A stretch of 64,000 bases of DNA, taken from NCBI GenBank assembly GCA_964563395.1, contig CAZLWK010000017.1, positions 1 to 64,000 on the forward strand, given 5' to 3'. This document shows, in pieces, positions 17,225-25,689 of the stretch. The notes under the pieces are model-generated. The model was not told the origin of the DNA and searched no databases. It saw only the letters and a program-made list of their open reading frames with translations. The position numbers and the translations under genes are program-made. This DNA comes from JBEVOS01 sp964563395. GTDB taxonomy: Bacteria; Pseudomonadota; Alphaproteobacteria; Caulobacterales; Aquidulcibacteraceae. Numbering within the stretch: position 1 is the stretch's first letter; each line of letters begins with the position of its first letter.

Positions 17225-18130
17225 CTAGCAGCTGCGCCGAACCAGCCAGCCGATCGGCGCCCCGCCGGTCCCCAAGGCGGGCTCGACTGCGCGGCACGTC
17301 TGCGCGCGCGGCTCCGGGCCCGGCGCGCGCACGAATTCCGGATCGCTCTCGCCATTGCGCCGATCGAGGTCGGAGACATTGCCGAAGGTGATGATCTCGG
17401 CCCCGTCGGCGCTGACGAGACATTCCTCCCGCCCGCCATCGGCTTCGCGCAAGCGCACTGACACCACGCCCTCATCGATAAAGCTGGCGATGGTGACCCG
17501 CGCGGGCGGCGCGGTGGCGCGCGCCAAACACGCATCGATAGCCGGCAAGAGATCGGGCAGCACGCTCGCCCAACTCGCCCGCGCGCCCTGCGAAAGCCCG
17601 CGCTGGGCGCAGCCCTGATAGGCGACGCCCTCGAACAAGACGTGCGCGGCGTAGGGCAGCGCGACCCCGTTCGGCAGCGCGCATTGCTCGGCCCGCAGCG
17701 TGATCGTCAGCGGCCCGGCGACAACGCGCATGCCGCGCTCGCGAAATTCGCGCGCATCGGGAATGCCGCCATCCTGACCGAGGCCCGGACGCACGAATTG
17801 CGCGTAATCATCGAGCAGCTGCAATTCCCAGGCGCCCTCGCCGGCGCCGAGCGCGTCGAGCGCGCCCGAAGCCTCGAAATCGCCCTCGTACAATGCGCGC
17901 TGCTCGGCGCTGGCGGGGCCGCCCAGGGCGGCGAGCTGCTCGGCCGCCGCGGCCGCCTCCAGGGCGGCCACATCGGCGCCGGATTCATCGGCGGCCACGG
18001 GCGCGTCCTCGGCGGCGCGCTGACAGGCGGCGAGCGAAACGAGGCACAGCGCGGCCAGCGCCCCGCGCACGCCCAAAGGCGCACGGAAAGCCCCCGCCGA
18101 TCCGCCTCGGCGCGACAAGTAGCGCGGCAT
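17225..18130 (-). CDS. Predicted lipoprotein with cysteine-rich mature domain
   Basis: A 301-residue protein with a long arginine-containing N-region and a lipobox LVSLAAC (Cys at about residue 35). The mature part has an acidic Ala-rich linker, then a domain with scattered cysteines (EQCALPNG, AYQGCAQRG, IDACLARA, EECLVSADG, QTCRAVE and a terminal RRSC), suggesting several disulfides in the periplasm. No family is recognised. The ATG at 18130 was preferred because it follows an AAAAGGG tract. Confidence 0.66.
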   Translation of the reverse strand: MPRYLSRRGGSAGAFRAPLGVRGALAALCLVSLAACQRAAEDAPVAADESGADVAALEAAAAAEQLAALGGPASAEQRALYEGDFEASGALDALGAGEGAWELQLLDDYAQFVRPGLGQDGGIPDAREFRERGMRVVAGPLTITLRAEQCALPNGVALPYAAHVLFEGVAYQGCAQRGLSQGARASWASVLPDLLPAIDACLARATAPPARVTIASFIDEGVVSVRLREADGGREECLVSADGAEIITFGNVSDLDRRNGESDPEFVRAPGPEPRAQTCRAVEPALGTGGAPIGWLVRRSC

Positions 18131-18206
18131 CCCTTTTCCCCCTGCCCACCCCAAGCGGCGGCGGCGCCTGCGGGCCAAAGCGCCATCAACACATTAGTAT
18201 AGCGCC

Positions 18207-19337
18207 ATGGAGTGTGATTCCGGCGCCGCATTTTACGAGTTTTTCGCCGGGTGCGGCCTCGCCCGGCTGGGGCTCGACGGGCTGTTCGCCTGCCGCTTCG
18301 CCAATGACATCGATCCGATGAAGGCCGCCGCCTATCGTGCCGCCTGGGGCGATGGCGATTTAGCGGAAGGCGATGTGGGCCGCCTCCGACCGGCGGATCT
18401 GCCTGGAGCGGCGGCGCTCGCCTGGGCCTCCTTTCCCTGCCAGGACCTCTCGCTCGCCGGCGCGCGCGCGGGGATGGAGGGCGCGCGCTCCGGCGTGTTC
18501 TGGAGCTTCTGGCGACTGATGGAGGGGCTTACGGCGGAAGGCCGCGCGCCCAACGTGATCGCGCTTGAAAATGTGTGCGGCCTTTTGAGTTCGCGCGGCG
18601 GCGCCGATTTCGCCGCCTTGATCGAAACGCTCGCCGGCGCCGGCTATCGCGTCGGCGCCCTGAAGATCGACGCCGCGCATTTCACGCCGCAATCGCGTCC
18701 GCGCCTGTTCATCGTCGCCGCCCGCGCCGCGCCTTCCGATTTGATCGCGCGCGCACCGCAGCCGCCCTTTCACACGCCCGACATCGTGGCGAGCGCGGCG
18801 AAACTCTCCGCCGCTGCGCGCGCGGCTTGGGTGTGGTGGCGCCTGCCCGCCCCGCCCGCGCGCAACACGCGCCTCGCGGACGTGCTGGAGGACGACGCGC
18901 CCTGGCGCGATGCGGCGCAGACAGCGCGCCTGCTCGCGCAAATGTCGCCGCTGCAACGGCAAAAGATAGACGCGCTGAGCGCGGCCGGCGGCGTGCATGT
19001 GGGGGCGGTGTTCCGGCGCATCCGGATCGAGAACGGGCAGCGCGTGCAGCGGGCGGAAGCGCGCTTCGACGGGCTCGCGGGTTGCCTGCGCACGCCGGCG
19101 GGCGGGTCGAGCAATCAGATCGTCCTGCGCGTCGAGGCCGGCGACATGCGCTCCCGCCTCATCACGCCGCGCGAAGCCGCGCGCTTGATGGGCGCGGGCG
19201 ATGAGTTTCCGCTGCCCGCACGCGCGAGCGCGGCGCTCAAAATCATGGGAGACGGCGTCGCCGTGCCGGCCGTGCGCTGGCTCGGCGCGCATCTGCTGGC
19301 CGCGCTCGCCGGCGCCGCGCGGCGCGCGGCCGCATGA
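18207..19337 (+). CDS. DNA (cytosine-5) methyltransferase
   Basis: A 376-residue C5 methyltransferase with its motifs in order: SAM-binding FFAGCGLARLGLDG (12-25), catalytic Cys78 in FPCQDLS, ENV at 121-123, QSRPR at 162-166 and a C-terminal motif X (GDGVAVPAVRWL). The target-recognition region between about residues 180 and 290 sets a specificity that cannot be read by eye. The stop overlaps the vsr start (ATGA). No restriction endonuclease gene lies beside it, so it is an orphan methylase with a repair partner. Confidence 0.92.
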   Translation: MECDSGAAFYEFFAGCGLARLGLDGLFACRFANDIDPMKAAAYRAAWGDGDLAEGDVGRLRPADLPGAAALAWASFPCQDLSLAGARAGMEGARSGVFWSFWRLMEGLTAEGRAPNVIALENVCGLLSSRGGADFAALIETLAGAGYRVGALKIDAAHFTPQSRPRLFIVAARAAPSDLIARAPQPPFHTPDIVASAAKLSAAARAAWVWWRLPAPPARNTRLADVLEDDAPWRDAAQTARLLAQMSPLQRQKIDALSAAGGVHVGAVFRRIRIENGQRVQRAEARFDGLAGCLRTPAGGSSNQIVLRVEAGDMRSRLITPREAARLMGAGDEFPLPARASAALKIMGDGVAVPAVRWLGAHLLAALAGAARRAAA

Positions 19338-19756
19338 CCAATCCGCGCCACGACGTCTTCGCGCCGGACAAGCGTACTGCGATCATGCGCGCCGTCAAAA
19401 GCGCCGGCACCAAGCCGGAGCGCGCGGTGCGGGCCGCCGCCCGCGCGCTCGGCGCGGGCTATCGGCTCGGCGGCTGGGGCCTGCCCGGATCGCCCGATCT
19501 TGTGTTTCCGGGACGGCGACGCGCGATCTTCGTGCATGGCTGCTTTTGGCACGGGCACGATTGCAAGCGCGGCGCGCGCGCGCCGAAGGACAATGCGGCT
19601 TATTGGGCCAGTAAGATCGCGCGCAATCGCGCACGCGACGCGCACGTGCTCACAGCACTTGAAACGCACGGCTATCGCGCGCTGGTGATTTGGGAATGCG
19701 AATGCGCCGCGCCAGATGCGCTGCGCGAACGGCTCGCCGCGTTTCTTGCGGACTGA
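19334..19756 (+). CDS. vsr: Very short patch repair endonuclease
   Basis: A 140-residue Vsr endonuclease, which nicks 5' of T in T:G mismatches produced by deamination of 5-methylcytosine. Family motifs are RTAIMRAVKSAGTKPERAVR, GLPGSPDLVFPGRRRAIFVHGCFWHGHDC (catalytic Asp and zinc ligands) and YWASKIARNRARD. It is translationally coupled to the methyltransferase by a 4-base overlap. It is slightly compact but has all the key blocks. Confidence 0.95.
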   Translation: MTNPRHDVFAPDKRTAIMRAVKSAGTKPERAVRAAARALGAGYRLGGWGLPGSPDLVFPGRRRAIFVHGCFWHGHDCKRGARAPKDNAAYWASKIARNRARDAHVLTALETHGYRALVIWECECAAPDALRERLAAFLAD

Positions 19757-19757
19757 C

Positions 19758-20930
19758 CTATTTCTTTTTCAGCTGCGCGCGCCTGCGGGCGAGGAATTCG
19801 CCGTAGGGCCCATCCAGAAGCCCTTCGCCGCTCGCCAGCTGCGTGACGGTGGGATCGCCGCCATCGGGCTCCAATTCAACGATCACTGGGCCGCGATCCG
19901 TCAGCGCCGTATCCCAACCAGTGAGCGCGAGGTTCGGCGCGGCGGCGGCCGCATCGAGCGTCATCTCGCACAATTCACGCCACATCGGCAGCGCAAAGCC
20001 GGTGAGCTTCACATGGGTGTCGGGATGGGTATCGACCTCCTGGCGCGAGAGGCCGCGTCCGACGATGAGGCGCCGCACAGCGCCCGTCTCCACGTTGAGC
20101 GCCGCCATCAGATTGCCGCGCCACAACACGTCGGCGATCGCGTCTCCCGCCGGCACGCGCCACGTCGCGCGGATGATGCGCGCGGGGCCATTGTCCGCCA
20201 GCACCATCATGCGCACCGTGGACAGGCGCGGTCCGTGCGCCGCCGCCAGCGCCGCATGCGGGCGCAGCCGCTCCTGAATGAGATAACCGCTCTCGAAATA
20301 GCGCTGCGCCTCTTCCACGAAACGCATGACGGGAAAGCGCGCGCCGGTGACGAGTTCGATCTCGTCGCTCTCGGCGTGATAGCGCTCGACGGAGGCGGCG
20401 CCGACGCTCGCGGTCAAATTCGCCGGCTTGGAAAAGAAGGGATAATGCGCGCCGTCGCGCAGATAGGCGGCGAGCGCGTCGCGATCGTGCAGGCGCGCCG
20501 CGCCCGCGAGAAAACGCGACGGATGGAACAGCGCGCGCGTCTCTGGCCCCGGCATGCCAAGGCCGCGCAGCCACGCATAAAAGGCGATCTTGTCCTTGCC
20601 GAGACCGAAATATTCGGTGTCGAGCATCGCCTTGTTGATTTCGGCGCGCAGATTGGTGCCGACGAAGGCGCGCTTTTGCGCAGGGGTCATCGCATCGTCG
20701 AACAGGCCGTAATGGAAATACTCCACCGGCGCCAAACGGCCGGGGCCAAATTTCAGCGCGTACATTTCCTGCACAAGGCTGAGATAATTCTTGCCCCCGC
20801 TCAGCGCCAGCTGGCGCATCATGCCGGCATAATCGAAGGACGGCATGGCCTTCTCATGGTCGATCGGGCCAGGCGCCCGGGTCTCGGTCTTTTCGGGAAA
20901 CGCTTGTGGGGCGCGCATGGGCTGGGACAT
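19758..20930 (-). CDS. Sugar-transfer associated ATP-grasp domain protein
   Basis: A 390-residue protein resembling the ATPgrasp_ST family. The N-terminal helical part contains PVEYFHYGLFDDAMTPAQKRAFVG; the ATP-grasp part has FFSKPANLTASVGAASVERY, GYLIQERLRPH, RLSTVRMMVL and the C-terminal VIVELEPDGGDPTVTQLASGEGLLDG. Such proteins are found near polysaccharide or peptidyl-ligase genes, but the reaction is undefined. No signal peptide is seen. It converges with vsr at a one-base gap. Confidence 0.78.
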   Translation of the reverse strand: MSQPMRAPQAFPEKTETRAPGPIDHEKAMPSFDYAGMMRQLALSGGKNYLSLVQEMYALKFGPGRLAPVEYFHYGLFDDAMTPAQKRAFVGTNLRAEINKAMLDTEYFGLGKDKIAFYAWLRGLGMPGPETRALFHPSRFLAGAARLHDRDALAAYLRDGAHYPFFSKPANLTASVGAASVERYHAESDEIELVTGARFPVMRFVEEAQRYFESGYLIQERLRPHAALAAAHGPRLSTVRMMVLADNGPARIIRATWRVPAGDAIADVLWRGNLMAALNVETGAVRRLIVGRGLSRQEVDTHPDTHVKLTGFALPMWRELCEMTLDAAAAAPNLALTGWDTALTDRGPVIVELEPDGGDPTVTQLASGEGLLDGPYGEFLARRRAQLKKK

Positions 20931-21026
20931 GGTGGGGCCTTCAAGAACCTGACGGCGGGACTGTGCCGCCGATGGGTTAAATTAGGCTGAGCCCAAACGG
21001 GGCGCCGCCAAAGAAACGGGGGGAAG

Positions 21027-21683
21027 ATGTTCGCAGGTCATTACGCGCCCGCGCTCGCGGCCGGCGCGCTCAAGCGAGCGCCCTCCATGGGGGCCGCGTT
21101 CCTCGCGGTGCAATTCGTGGACGTCCTTTGGGCCGGCTTCATCCTCACCGGCGTGGAGCATGCGCGCCTGGAGCCAGGCTATTTGGCGATGTCTAATCTG
21201 GTGCTCTACGACATGCCTTGGACGCATTCGCTGGCGGCGGCGTTGGTGTGGTCGCTGTTTCTCGGTCTGATCTATCGCGCCTTCGACCGCGGCGGCGGTT
21301 GGCCCGCGGCGGCGGTGATCGGCGCTCTGGTGTTGTCGCACTGGCTGCTCGATCTCCTGGTGCACGCGCCGGACCTCGCGCTTTATCCGGGCGGCCCCAA
21401 AGTGGGCCTCGGCTGGTGGGATATGCCCGCGCTCGCGCTTGGCTCGGAGCTTGGGCTCTTCGTCATCGGATTCACGCTGTACATGATCGCGACGCGCGGG
21501 AAGTCCGCGATCGGCGCCGTGCTCCCCTGGCTGACGGCCGCGCTGATGCTCAGCGTGCTCGCTTATGAAAAGCTGACGCCGCCGCCGCCCTCCATGGCGC
21601 AAATGGCGATCAGCGCGCTCATCGCCTATGTGTTGTTCGCCGCTCTCGGCTTCGGGCTCGACGCGACGCGCGCGCGGCGCTGA
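21027..21683 (+). CDS. Multi-pass membrane protein, YdjM/DUF457-like
   Basis: A 218-residue membrane protein with about six helices. Histidine/aspartate positions in the N-terminal MFAGHYAPA, the MPWTHS motif and SHWLLDLLVHAPDL are reminiscent of the YdjM/DUF457 inner-membrane metal-dependent hydrolase family. No activity can be assigned. It starts about 97 bases from the divergent ATP-grasp gene and abuts the convergent kinase gene with no gap. Confidence 0.65.
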   Translation: MFAGHYAPALAAGALKRAPSMGAAFLAVQFVDVLWAGFILTGVEHARLEPGYLAMSNLVLYDMPWTHSLAAALVWSLFLGLIYRAFDRGGGWPAAAVIGALVLSHWLLDLLVHAPDLALYPGGPKVGLGWWDMPALALGSELGLFVIGFTLYMIATRGKSAIGAVLPWLTAALMLSVLAYEKLTPPPPSMAQMAISALIAYVLFAALGFGLDATRARR

Positions 21684-23477
21684 TCAGGCCGCCCAGGACG
21701 CCGCCGGCGGCGCAGCGCCGAGCACGCGTGTGATTTCGTCAATCACGCCAGGCGCGGTCAAGGGCAGCGCGATGCAGCCGGCGACGTGATGGGCCGCGCA
21801 TTCCGCGCGCATGGCGGGGCTGGCCACGTCGAGCATGGCGATGACGCGCGTGCGCGCATCGCGCCCATCCTCGTTCAACAGCGCGGCGATATCGAACGCG
21901 TCGAGATCGTCCGTGCGCTGGTCGGCGATGACAAGGTCGTACGCGCTTTGCGTCAGCATCTCGATCGCACGCGCGCCGCTTTCGGCCATGTCGTAGCGCA
22001 GCGCGGTGGCGTCCAGGATGGCGGCCATGACGCGCCGCTCATGCGGACGCGCCTGCACGACCAAGACGCGCGGCGCGCTCTGGCTGGGCGCGGTCTCGGT
22101 GCTGGCTTCGACGATCTCCGCCTCGATCACGAGCGAGAACAGAGAGCCCTGCTGCGGCGCGCTCTTGGCGCCGAGACGCGCGCCCATGAGCCGCGCGAGC
22201 TTGGCGCTGATGGCGAGACCCAAGCCCTTGGGCGTCGCGCCCTGGCCCGCTTCGCCGAGCGCCGCGGCCAATTCGGCGCGCGACATGCCAACGCCGGTAT
22301 CGGCCACGGCGAAGCCGAGCCGCACATAGCCGTCGCGCGCGCTGGGCGCAGCCTGCAGGCGCACGCGTACGCCGCCATTCTGTGTGAATTTGAGGGCGTT
22401 CGAGACGAGGTTATAAAGGACCTGCCGCACGCGCAGACCGTCGAGCACGACGCGCGCGGGCGTCTGCTCGGAAATATCCACGAAAAATTCGAGCCCCTTC
22501 TCCTCCGCTTGCGCGCGGAAGGCGGAGGCGACGCTGCGCACGAGCGCGCGCGGATCGGTGGGACGCGTTTCGATGCGCACGCGGCCGCTCGCGATGTTTT
22601 CCAGATCCACCAGATCGTCCAGCACGGCGGCGATGAGTTCGCTTGAATCGATCAGCGTGTTCGCCTCAAGCCGCGCTTCGGCTGGCAATTCCCTGCGACG
22701 CAAGCTTTCGGCAGCGCCCGTCAGCGCCGCCATCGGCGTTCTGATCTCCTGGCGCATCAGCGCGATGAAATCGGCGCGCGCGCCGGCGGCCTCCTTCACC
22801 GCGCGGCGCGCCTCCAGCACGGCCTCCTGCGTGCGCAGCATCGCCGCGTCCGCCGCGCGCATCGAACGCCAGACGGTCAGCGCGTTCCAGGTGAGCAGCA
22901 GAACCGCGAAAGCCGGCGCAAGCTCGATCATGGGATCGCCGCCGCCGCGCAGCCGCAATTCGACGAAAGGTATGGCGACCAGATAGAGGCAGCCGGGGGC
23001 CATCCCCGCCGCCATCAGCAGCGTTGAGCCGCGCAGCGTCAAAAGCGCGTTGAAGAGCCCGGAGATGAGGGCGAGCGCGGCGAGCGCGTCGCCATGGCGC
23101 GGCTCCATCAGCCAGATGATCGGCGCGATCGCGCCGCCAATGGCGCTTTGAACGAACGTCCATGTCGCCAGCAGCGGCATGTTCGGCGCGCGCCCTTCTT
23201 GGGCGGCGGCGTGGATGGCGCGCATGAAGCGGCGCTCCACGATCATGGCGCCGAGAAAAGCCGCGTACCAAAATACCGGCGCCCATGCGCCCAGGACCGC
23301 CGTGGCGATCAAGCCGACGGCGGCGGTCACCAGAAGACGATCGAGCGCGTTCTTGTGCCGGGTTTCCGCGAGCGCGGCCCAATCCACCGAAACTGGCGCC
23401 TCTGACGCCAGCGCGGGGCGCTCGGCCTTGGCCTTTCGCAGGGAGGGGCGCGCTTTCACGGGGCGGCACTTGAGCAT
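21684..23477 (-). CDS. Degenerate hybrid histidine kinase (His and receiver residues lost)
   Basis: A 597-residue protein: N-terminal membrane region of about five helices (45-205), a linker helix, a HisKA-like domain, an HATPase_c domain (Asn360 in LYNLVSNALKF, DTGVGM, GLGLAIS) and a C-terminal receiver-like domain (470-590). The H-box, normally SHEIRTP, reads RQEIRTP, so the phospho-accepting His is Gln243. The receiver keeps Asp519 in IADQ but lacks the usual paired acidic residues (VVQARP) and the conserved Lys (IALPL). The ATP-binding domain looks intact, so it may act as a sensor scaffold or a modifier of another kinase. Confidence 0.85.
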   Translation of the reverse strand: MLKCRPVKARPSLRKAKAERPALASEAPVSVDWAALAETRHKNALDRLLVTAAVGLIATAVLGAWAPVFWYAAFLGAMIVERRFMRAIHAAAQEGRAPNMPLLATWTFVQSAIGGAIAPIIWLMEPRHGDALAALALISGLFNALLTLRGSTLLMAAGMAPGCLYLVAIPFVELRLRGGGDPMIELAPAFAVLLLTWNALTVWRSMRAADAAMLRTQEAVLEARRAVKEAAGARADFIALMRQEIRTPMAALTGAAESLRRRELPAEARLEANTLIDSSELIAAVLDDLVDLENIASGRVRIETRPTDPRALVRSVASAFRAQAEEKGLEFFVDISEQTPARVVLDGLRVRQVLYNLVSNALKFTQNGGVRVRLQAAPSARDGYVRLGFAVADTGVGMSRAELAAALGEAGQGATPKGLGLAISAKLARLMGARLGAKSAPQQGSLFSLVIEAEIVEASTETAPSQSAPRVLVVQARPHERRVMAAILDATALRYDMAESGARAIEMLTQSAYDLVIADQRTDDLDAFDIAALLNEDGRDARTRVIAMLDVASPAMRAECAAHHVAGCIALPLTAPGVIDEITRVLGAAPPAASWAA

Positions 23478-23621
23478 CGATCGGCTGACAGGCCGTTAAC
23501 GATGCGGGCTTGACCCGACGGGCGGGCGCGGCTTTAGCGTGCGCCGGGACGGGAGGGCGCACCGGGCGTTCATCCGCCGCTCAGGCGCGTTCGCGAAGTG
23601 TGCGAGACATTGACACATTTT

Positions 23622-23639
23622 AACGCCGCCTGCGGCGTT
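23622..23639. repeat. Stem-loop in the leader of the OmpA-like gene
   Basis: AACGCCGC and GCGGCGTT pair across a CT spacer, ending 6 bases before the GGAGGG Shine-Dalgarno of the gene at 23660. It could affect RNA stability or translation. Palindromic GC-rich leaders are common in this genome type, so the functional weight is modest. Confidence 0.45.
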
Positions 23640-23659
23640 CGCCTTGGAGGGACCATTTC

Positions 23660-24313
23660 ATGCATCTGAAAATCCTGGCCTGCGCCGCCGCGCTCATGAC
23701 GCTCGCCGGCTGCGTTACGGTTGATCCGGTCACCGGGGAGCGCGATCCTAACCGCGCCGCCACGGGCGCGATCATCGGCGCGATCGGCGGCGCCGCGGCC
23801 GGTACGCTCGCGGGCGGGGACGACCGGCGCAACGCCATTATCGGCGCCGGCGTGGGCGCGCTCGCGGGCGCGGCGATCGGCGATTACATGGACGATCAGG
23901 AACAGACGCTGCGCGCGCGCCTGGCGGGCACCAATGTCGGCGTGCAGCGCGTCAGCGAGGACCGCATCCTCCTCGTCTTCCCCGCCGATCTCACCTTCGA
24001 TTTCGACAGCGCGGACGTGAAGCAGGAATTCCGCCCCACGCTGCGCAGCACGGCCGGCGTTCTGCGCGACTATCCGCAGACCACGATCGACATCGTGGGT
24101 CACGCCGATTCCGTGGGCTCGGACGCATACAATCAGCAGCTCTCCGAACGGCGGGCGATGGCGGTCGCCACGGTGATGCTGAACAATGGCGTCATCCGCC
24201 AGCGCGTGGTGGCCATGGGCCGGGGCGAGAGCGCGCCGATCGCCGACAATGCGACGCCTGACGGGCGCGCGCGCAACCGGCGCGTCGAAGTGTTGATCAG
24301 CGCGTTCCGCTAA
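23660..24313 (+). CDS. OmpA family lipoprotein (YiaD-like)
   Basis: A 217-residue outer-membrane lipoprotein. The signal ends in LAGC (Cys18). A glycine-zipper region (GAIIGAIGGAAAGTLAGG and GAGVGALAGAAIGDYMDD) precedes an OmpA-C domain (about 105-215) with DFDSADVKQEF, IDIVGHADSVGSDAYNQQLSERRAMAVATVM and NRRVEVLI, which bind peptidoglycan. A strong GGAGGG precedes the ATG. A terminator-like hairpin follows the stop. Confidence 0.9.
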   Translation: MHLKILACAAALMTLAGCVTVDPVTGERDPNRAATGAIIGAIGGAAAGTLAGGDDRRNAIIGAGVGALAGAAIGDYMDDQEQTLRARLAGTNVGVQRVSEDRILLVFPADLTFDFDSADVKQEFRPTLRSTAGVLRDYPQTTIDIVGHADSVGSDAYNQQLSERRAMAVATVMLNNGVIRQRVVAMGRGESAPIADNATPDGRARNRRVEVLISAFR

Positions 24314-24321
24314 AGGAAAGG

Positions 24322-24352
24322 CGGCGCCGGGCGCAGGGAGCGTCCGGCGCCG
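24322..24352 (+). terminator. Stem-loop terminator after the OmpA-like gene
   Basis: CGGCGCCGG (24322-24330) and CCGGCGCCG (24344-24352) form a 9-bp stem that extends inward by GCGC/GCGT with a G-T wobble around an AGGGA loop. It begins 8 bases after the stop at 24313 and ends 7 bases before the next ATG, so it could also attenuate the following lipoprotein gene. Only a weak T run (GATTTC) follows. Confidence 0.5.
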
Positions 24353-24359
24353 TGATTTC

Positions 24360-24758
24360 ATGCGCGCCGTCTTTCTTCCTATTGCGATGTTCATGTTGGC
24401 GCTGACGGCCTGCGCGCCGCCCAGCGCGCCCGCGCCAACCGCCGCCGCGCAGACGCAAGCGCCCGCGCCGATCGTTTTTCGCGCGATCGGCCAAGAGCCG
24501 GGCTGGCGCCTTGAGATCGGCGACACGATCGATCTGCTTTATCGCTATGGCGAAGCGCGCGCGACACTGCCGGCCGCCGCGCCGGACATCTCGCAGGACG
24601 GCGTCACGCGCTATGCGGCGTCGAACGACGCGCACACGATGACGATCGTCGTCACACCTGCGCCGTGCGAAGACGCGATGAGCGGCCAGCCCTATCCCGC
24701 CCGCGTCACCGTGGTGATCGACGGGGAGACGCTGGAAGGATGCGGCGGCCCGCCTTAA
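24360..24758 (+). CDS. Small lipoprotein, COG3650-like
   Basis: A 132-residue predicted lipoprotein (MRAVFLPIAMFMLALTAC, Cys18) with a Pro/Ala linker and a domain containing FRAIGQEPGWRLEIGD, CEDAMSGQPYPARVTVVIDGETLEGCGG. The RAxGxEPGW start and CxDxMSGxxYP...GCG end match COG3650-type proteins. The two cysteines probably form a disulfide. The function is unknown. Confidence 0.78.
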   Translation: MRAVFLPIAMFMLALTACAPPSAPAPTAAAQTQAPAPIVFRAIGQEPGWRLEIGDTIDLLYRYGEARATLPAAAPDISQDGVTRYAASNDAHTMTIVVTPAPCEDAMSGQPYPARVTVVIDGETLEGCGGPP

Positions 24759-24768
24759 TTGGCCGCCG

Positions 24769-25602
24769 CTAGAGCGCGATCGCGCCGTTCGGCGCATAGA
24801 ACATCGCGAAGCTCATGAACCGCATCGCGTCCGCCACGCTCTCGCACTGCGTGCGCACGGCGCATGCGCCGACACGCTCGACGATGGAAAGATAAGCGAG
24901 CATTTCGGCGGCGAGCTGCGAGGTTATCTCCAATTCCAGCGTCACCGGCGGGGCGATGACGAAAGGCGCGGGCCGTGCACGCGCGAGCGCTTCGGCGACG
25001 GCGCTCCGCAAGGCGCGCTGCGCTTGGCGCGGCGGCAACGATGACGCGGCGCGCCAGCCCAGCGCCTGCTTGGTGGCGTGCAGCACCGCATCGGGCGCGT
25101 AGCGCCGCGCATCCGCGAGCGCGCGCTCGTCCCCGCTGACGAACAGAACAGGCTTGTCGAACGCGCCGGCGAGCGCGGCGTTGAAATAACCTTCCGAAGC
25201 CGACACGCCATTGAGGCGCACATCGCGATAGACCCCGCCATGGAATGTGTGGGCGAGCACGCCGCCCGGCGAAGAGGCGGCGTCGTGATAGCCGATGAAC
25301 ACAACGCCCTCGATATCGGGATCGTCGACGCCCTCCATCTGCAAGAGCGGGCGCGGCCAGGAGCGGATCAGGCGCACATTGTCGGGCAGCTTGTCGGGAT
25401 CGATATTGTGGGCGTTGCCGTGCCCGTCGGCCACGATCACCTCATCAAACCCCGCCGCGAACGCCGCCTCGGCCGCGCAGGACACCTCCGCCGTCATCCA
25501 TTGGCGCGCCTGCGCCCATTCCCACTTGTCGGGCATCAGCGCGTTCTGGCTGGCGACGCCGGCGCAGCCCTCGATATCGGCGGAGATGAAGAGCTTTCGC
25601 AT
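24769..25602 (-). CDS. M55 family D-aminopeptidase-like metallopeptidase
   Basis: A 277-residue M55/DppA-type protein. Metal-ligand motifs of the family are visible: FISADIEGCAGV (Asp8, Glu10) at the start, VADGHGNAHNI, FIGYHDAA, AHTFHGG and LNGVSASEGYFNAALAG. DppA is a zinc D-aminopeptidase that removes D-amino acids from short peptides. No signal peptide is present, so it is cytosolic. It is divergent from the cupin gene, and the 87-base spacer carries two copies of a 13-bp operator motif shared with other promoters up to 35.5 kb. Confidence 0.9.
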   Translation of the reverse strand: MRKLFISADIEGCAGVASQNALMPDKWEWAQARQWMTAEVSCAAEAAFAAGFDEVIVADGHGNAHNIDPDKLPDNVRLIRSWPRPLLQMEGVDDPDIEGVVFIGYHDAASSPGGVLAHTFHGGVYRDVRLNGVSASEGYFNAALAGAFDKPVLFVSGDERALADARRYAPDAVLHATKQALGWRAASSLPPRQAQRALRSAVAEALARARPAPFVIAPPVTLELEITSQLAAEMLAYLSIVERVGACAVRTQCESVADAMRFMSFAMFYAPNGAIAL

Positions 25603-25619
25603 GCGGACACGCCCAAAAG

Positions 25620-25632
25620 ATAATCAGATTAC
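25620..25632. promoter_or_regulatory. Candidate TetR-regulon operator, site 1
   Basis: ATAAT-CAG-ATTAC, followed by a TTTTTACT tract, lies 18 bases upstream of the M55 start. It is a near-palindrome that matches sites at 31861 and 35505 closely, including the following T run. It is a probable binding site for the local TetR regulator. Confidence 0.55.
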
Positions 25633-25663
25633 TTTTTACTTGCGCAGGCGGTCAATTGAAAAC

Positions 25664-25676
25664 ATAGTCGGTTTAC
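25664..25676. promoter_or_regulatory. Candidate TetR-regulon operator, site 2
   Basis: ATAGT-CGG-TTTAC followed by TTTC, 14 bases before the cupin ATG and 44 bases after site 1. It keeps the CnR centre and the TTAC end of the shared 13-mer but has one changed position in each arm. Together with site 1 it would let one repressor control both divergent genes. Confidence 0.45.
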
Positions 25677-25689
25677 TTTCGAGGCGATC

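Noticed and set aside
18207..19756. Complete restriction-modification system
   Set aside because: Only the methylase and Vsr are present; neighbours on both sides are unrelated lipoprotein and ATP-grasp genes.
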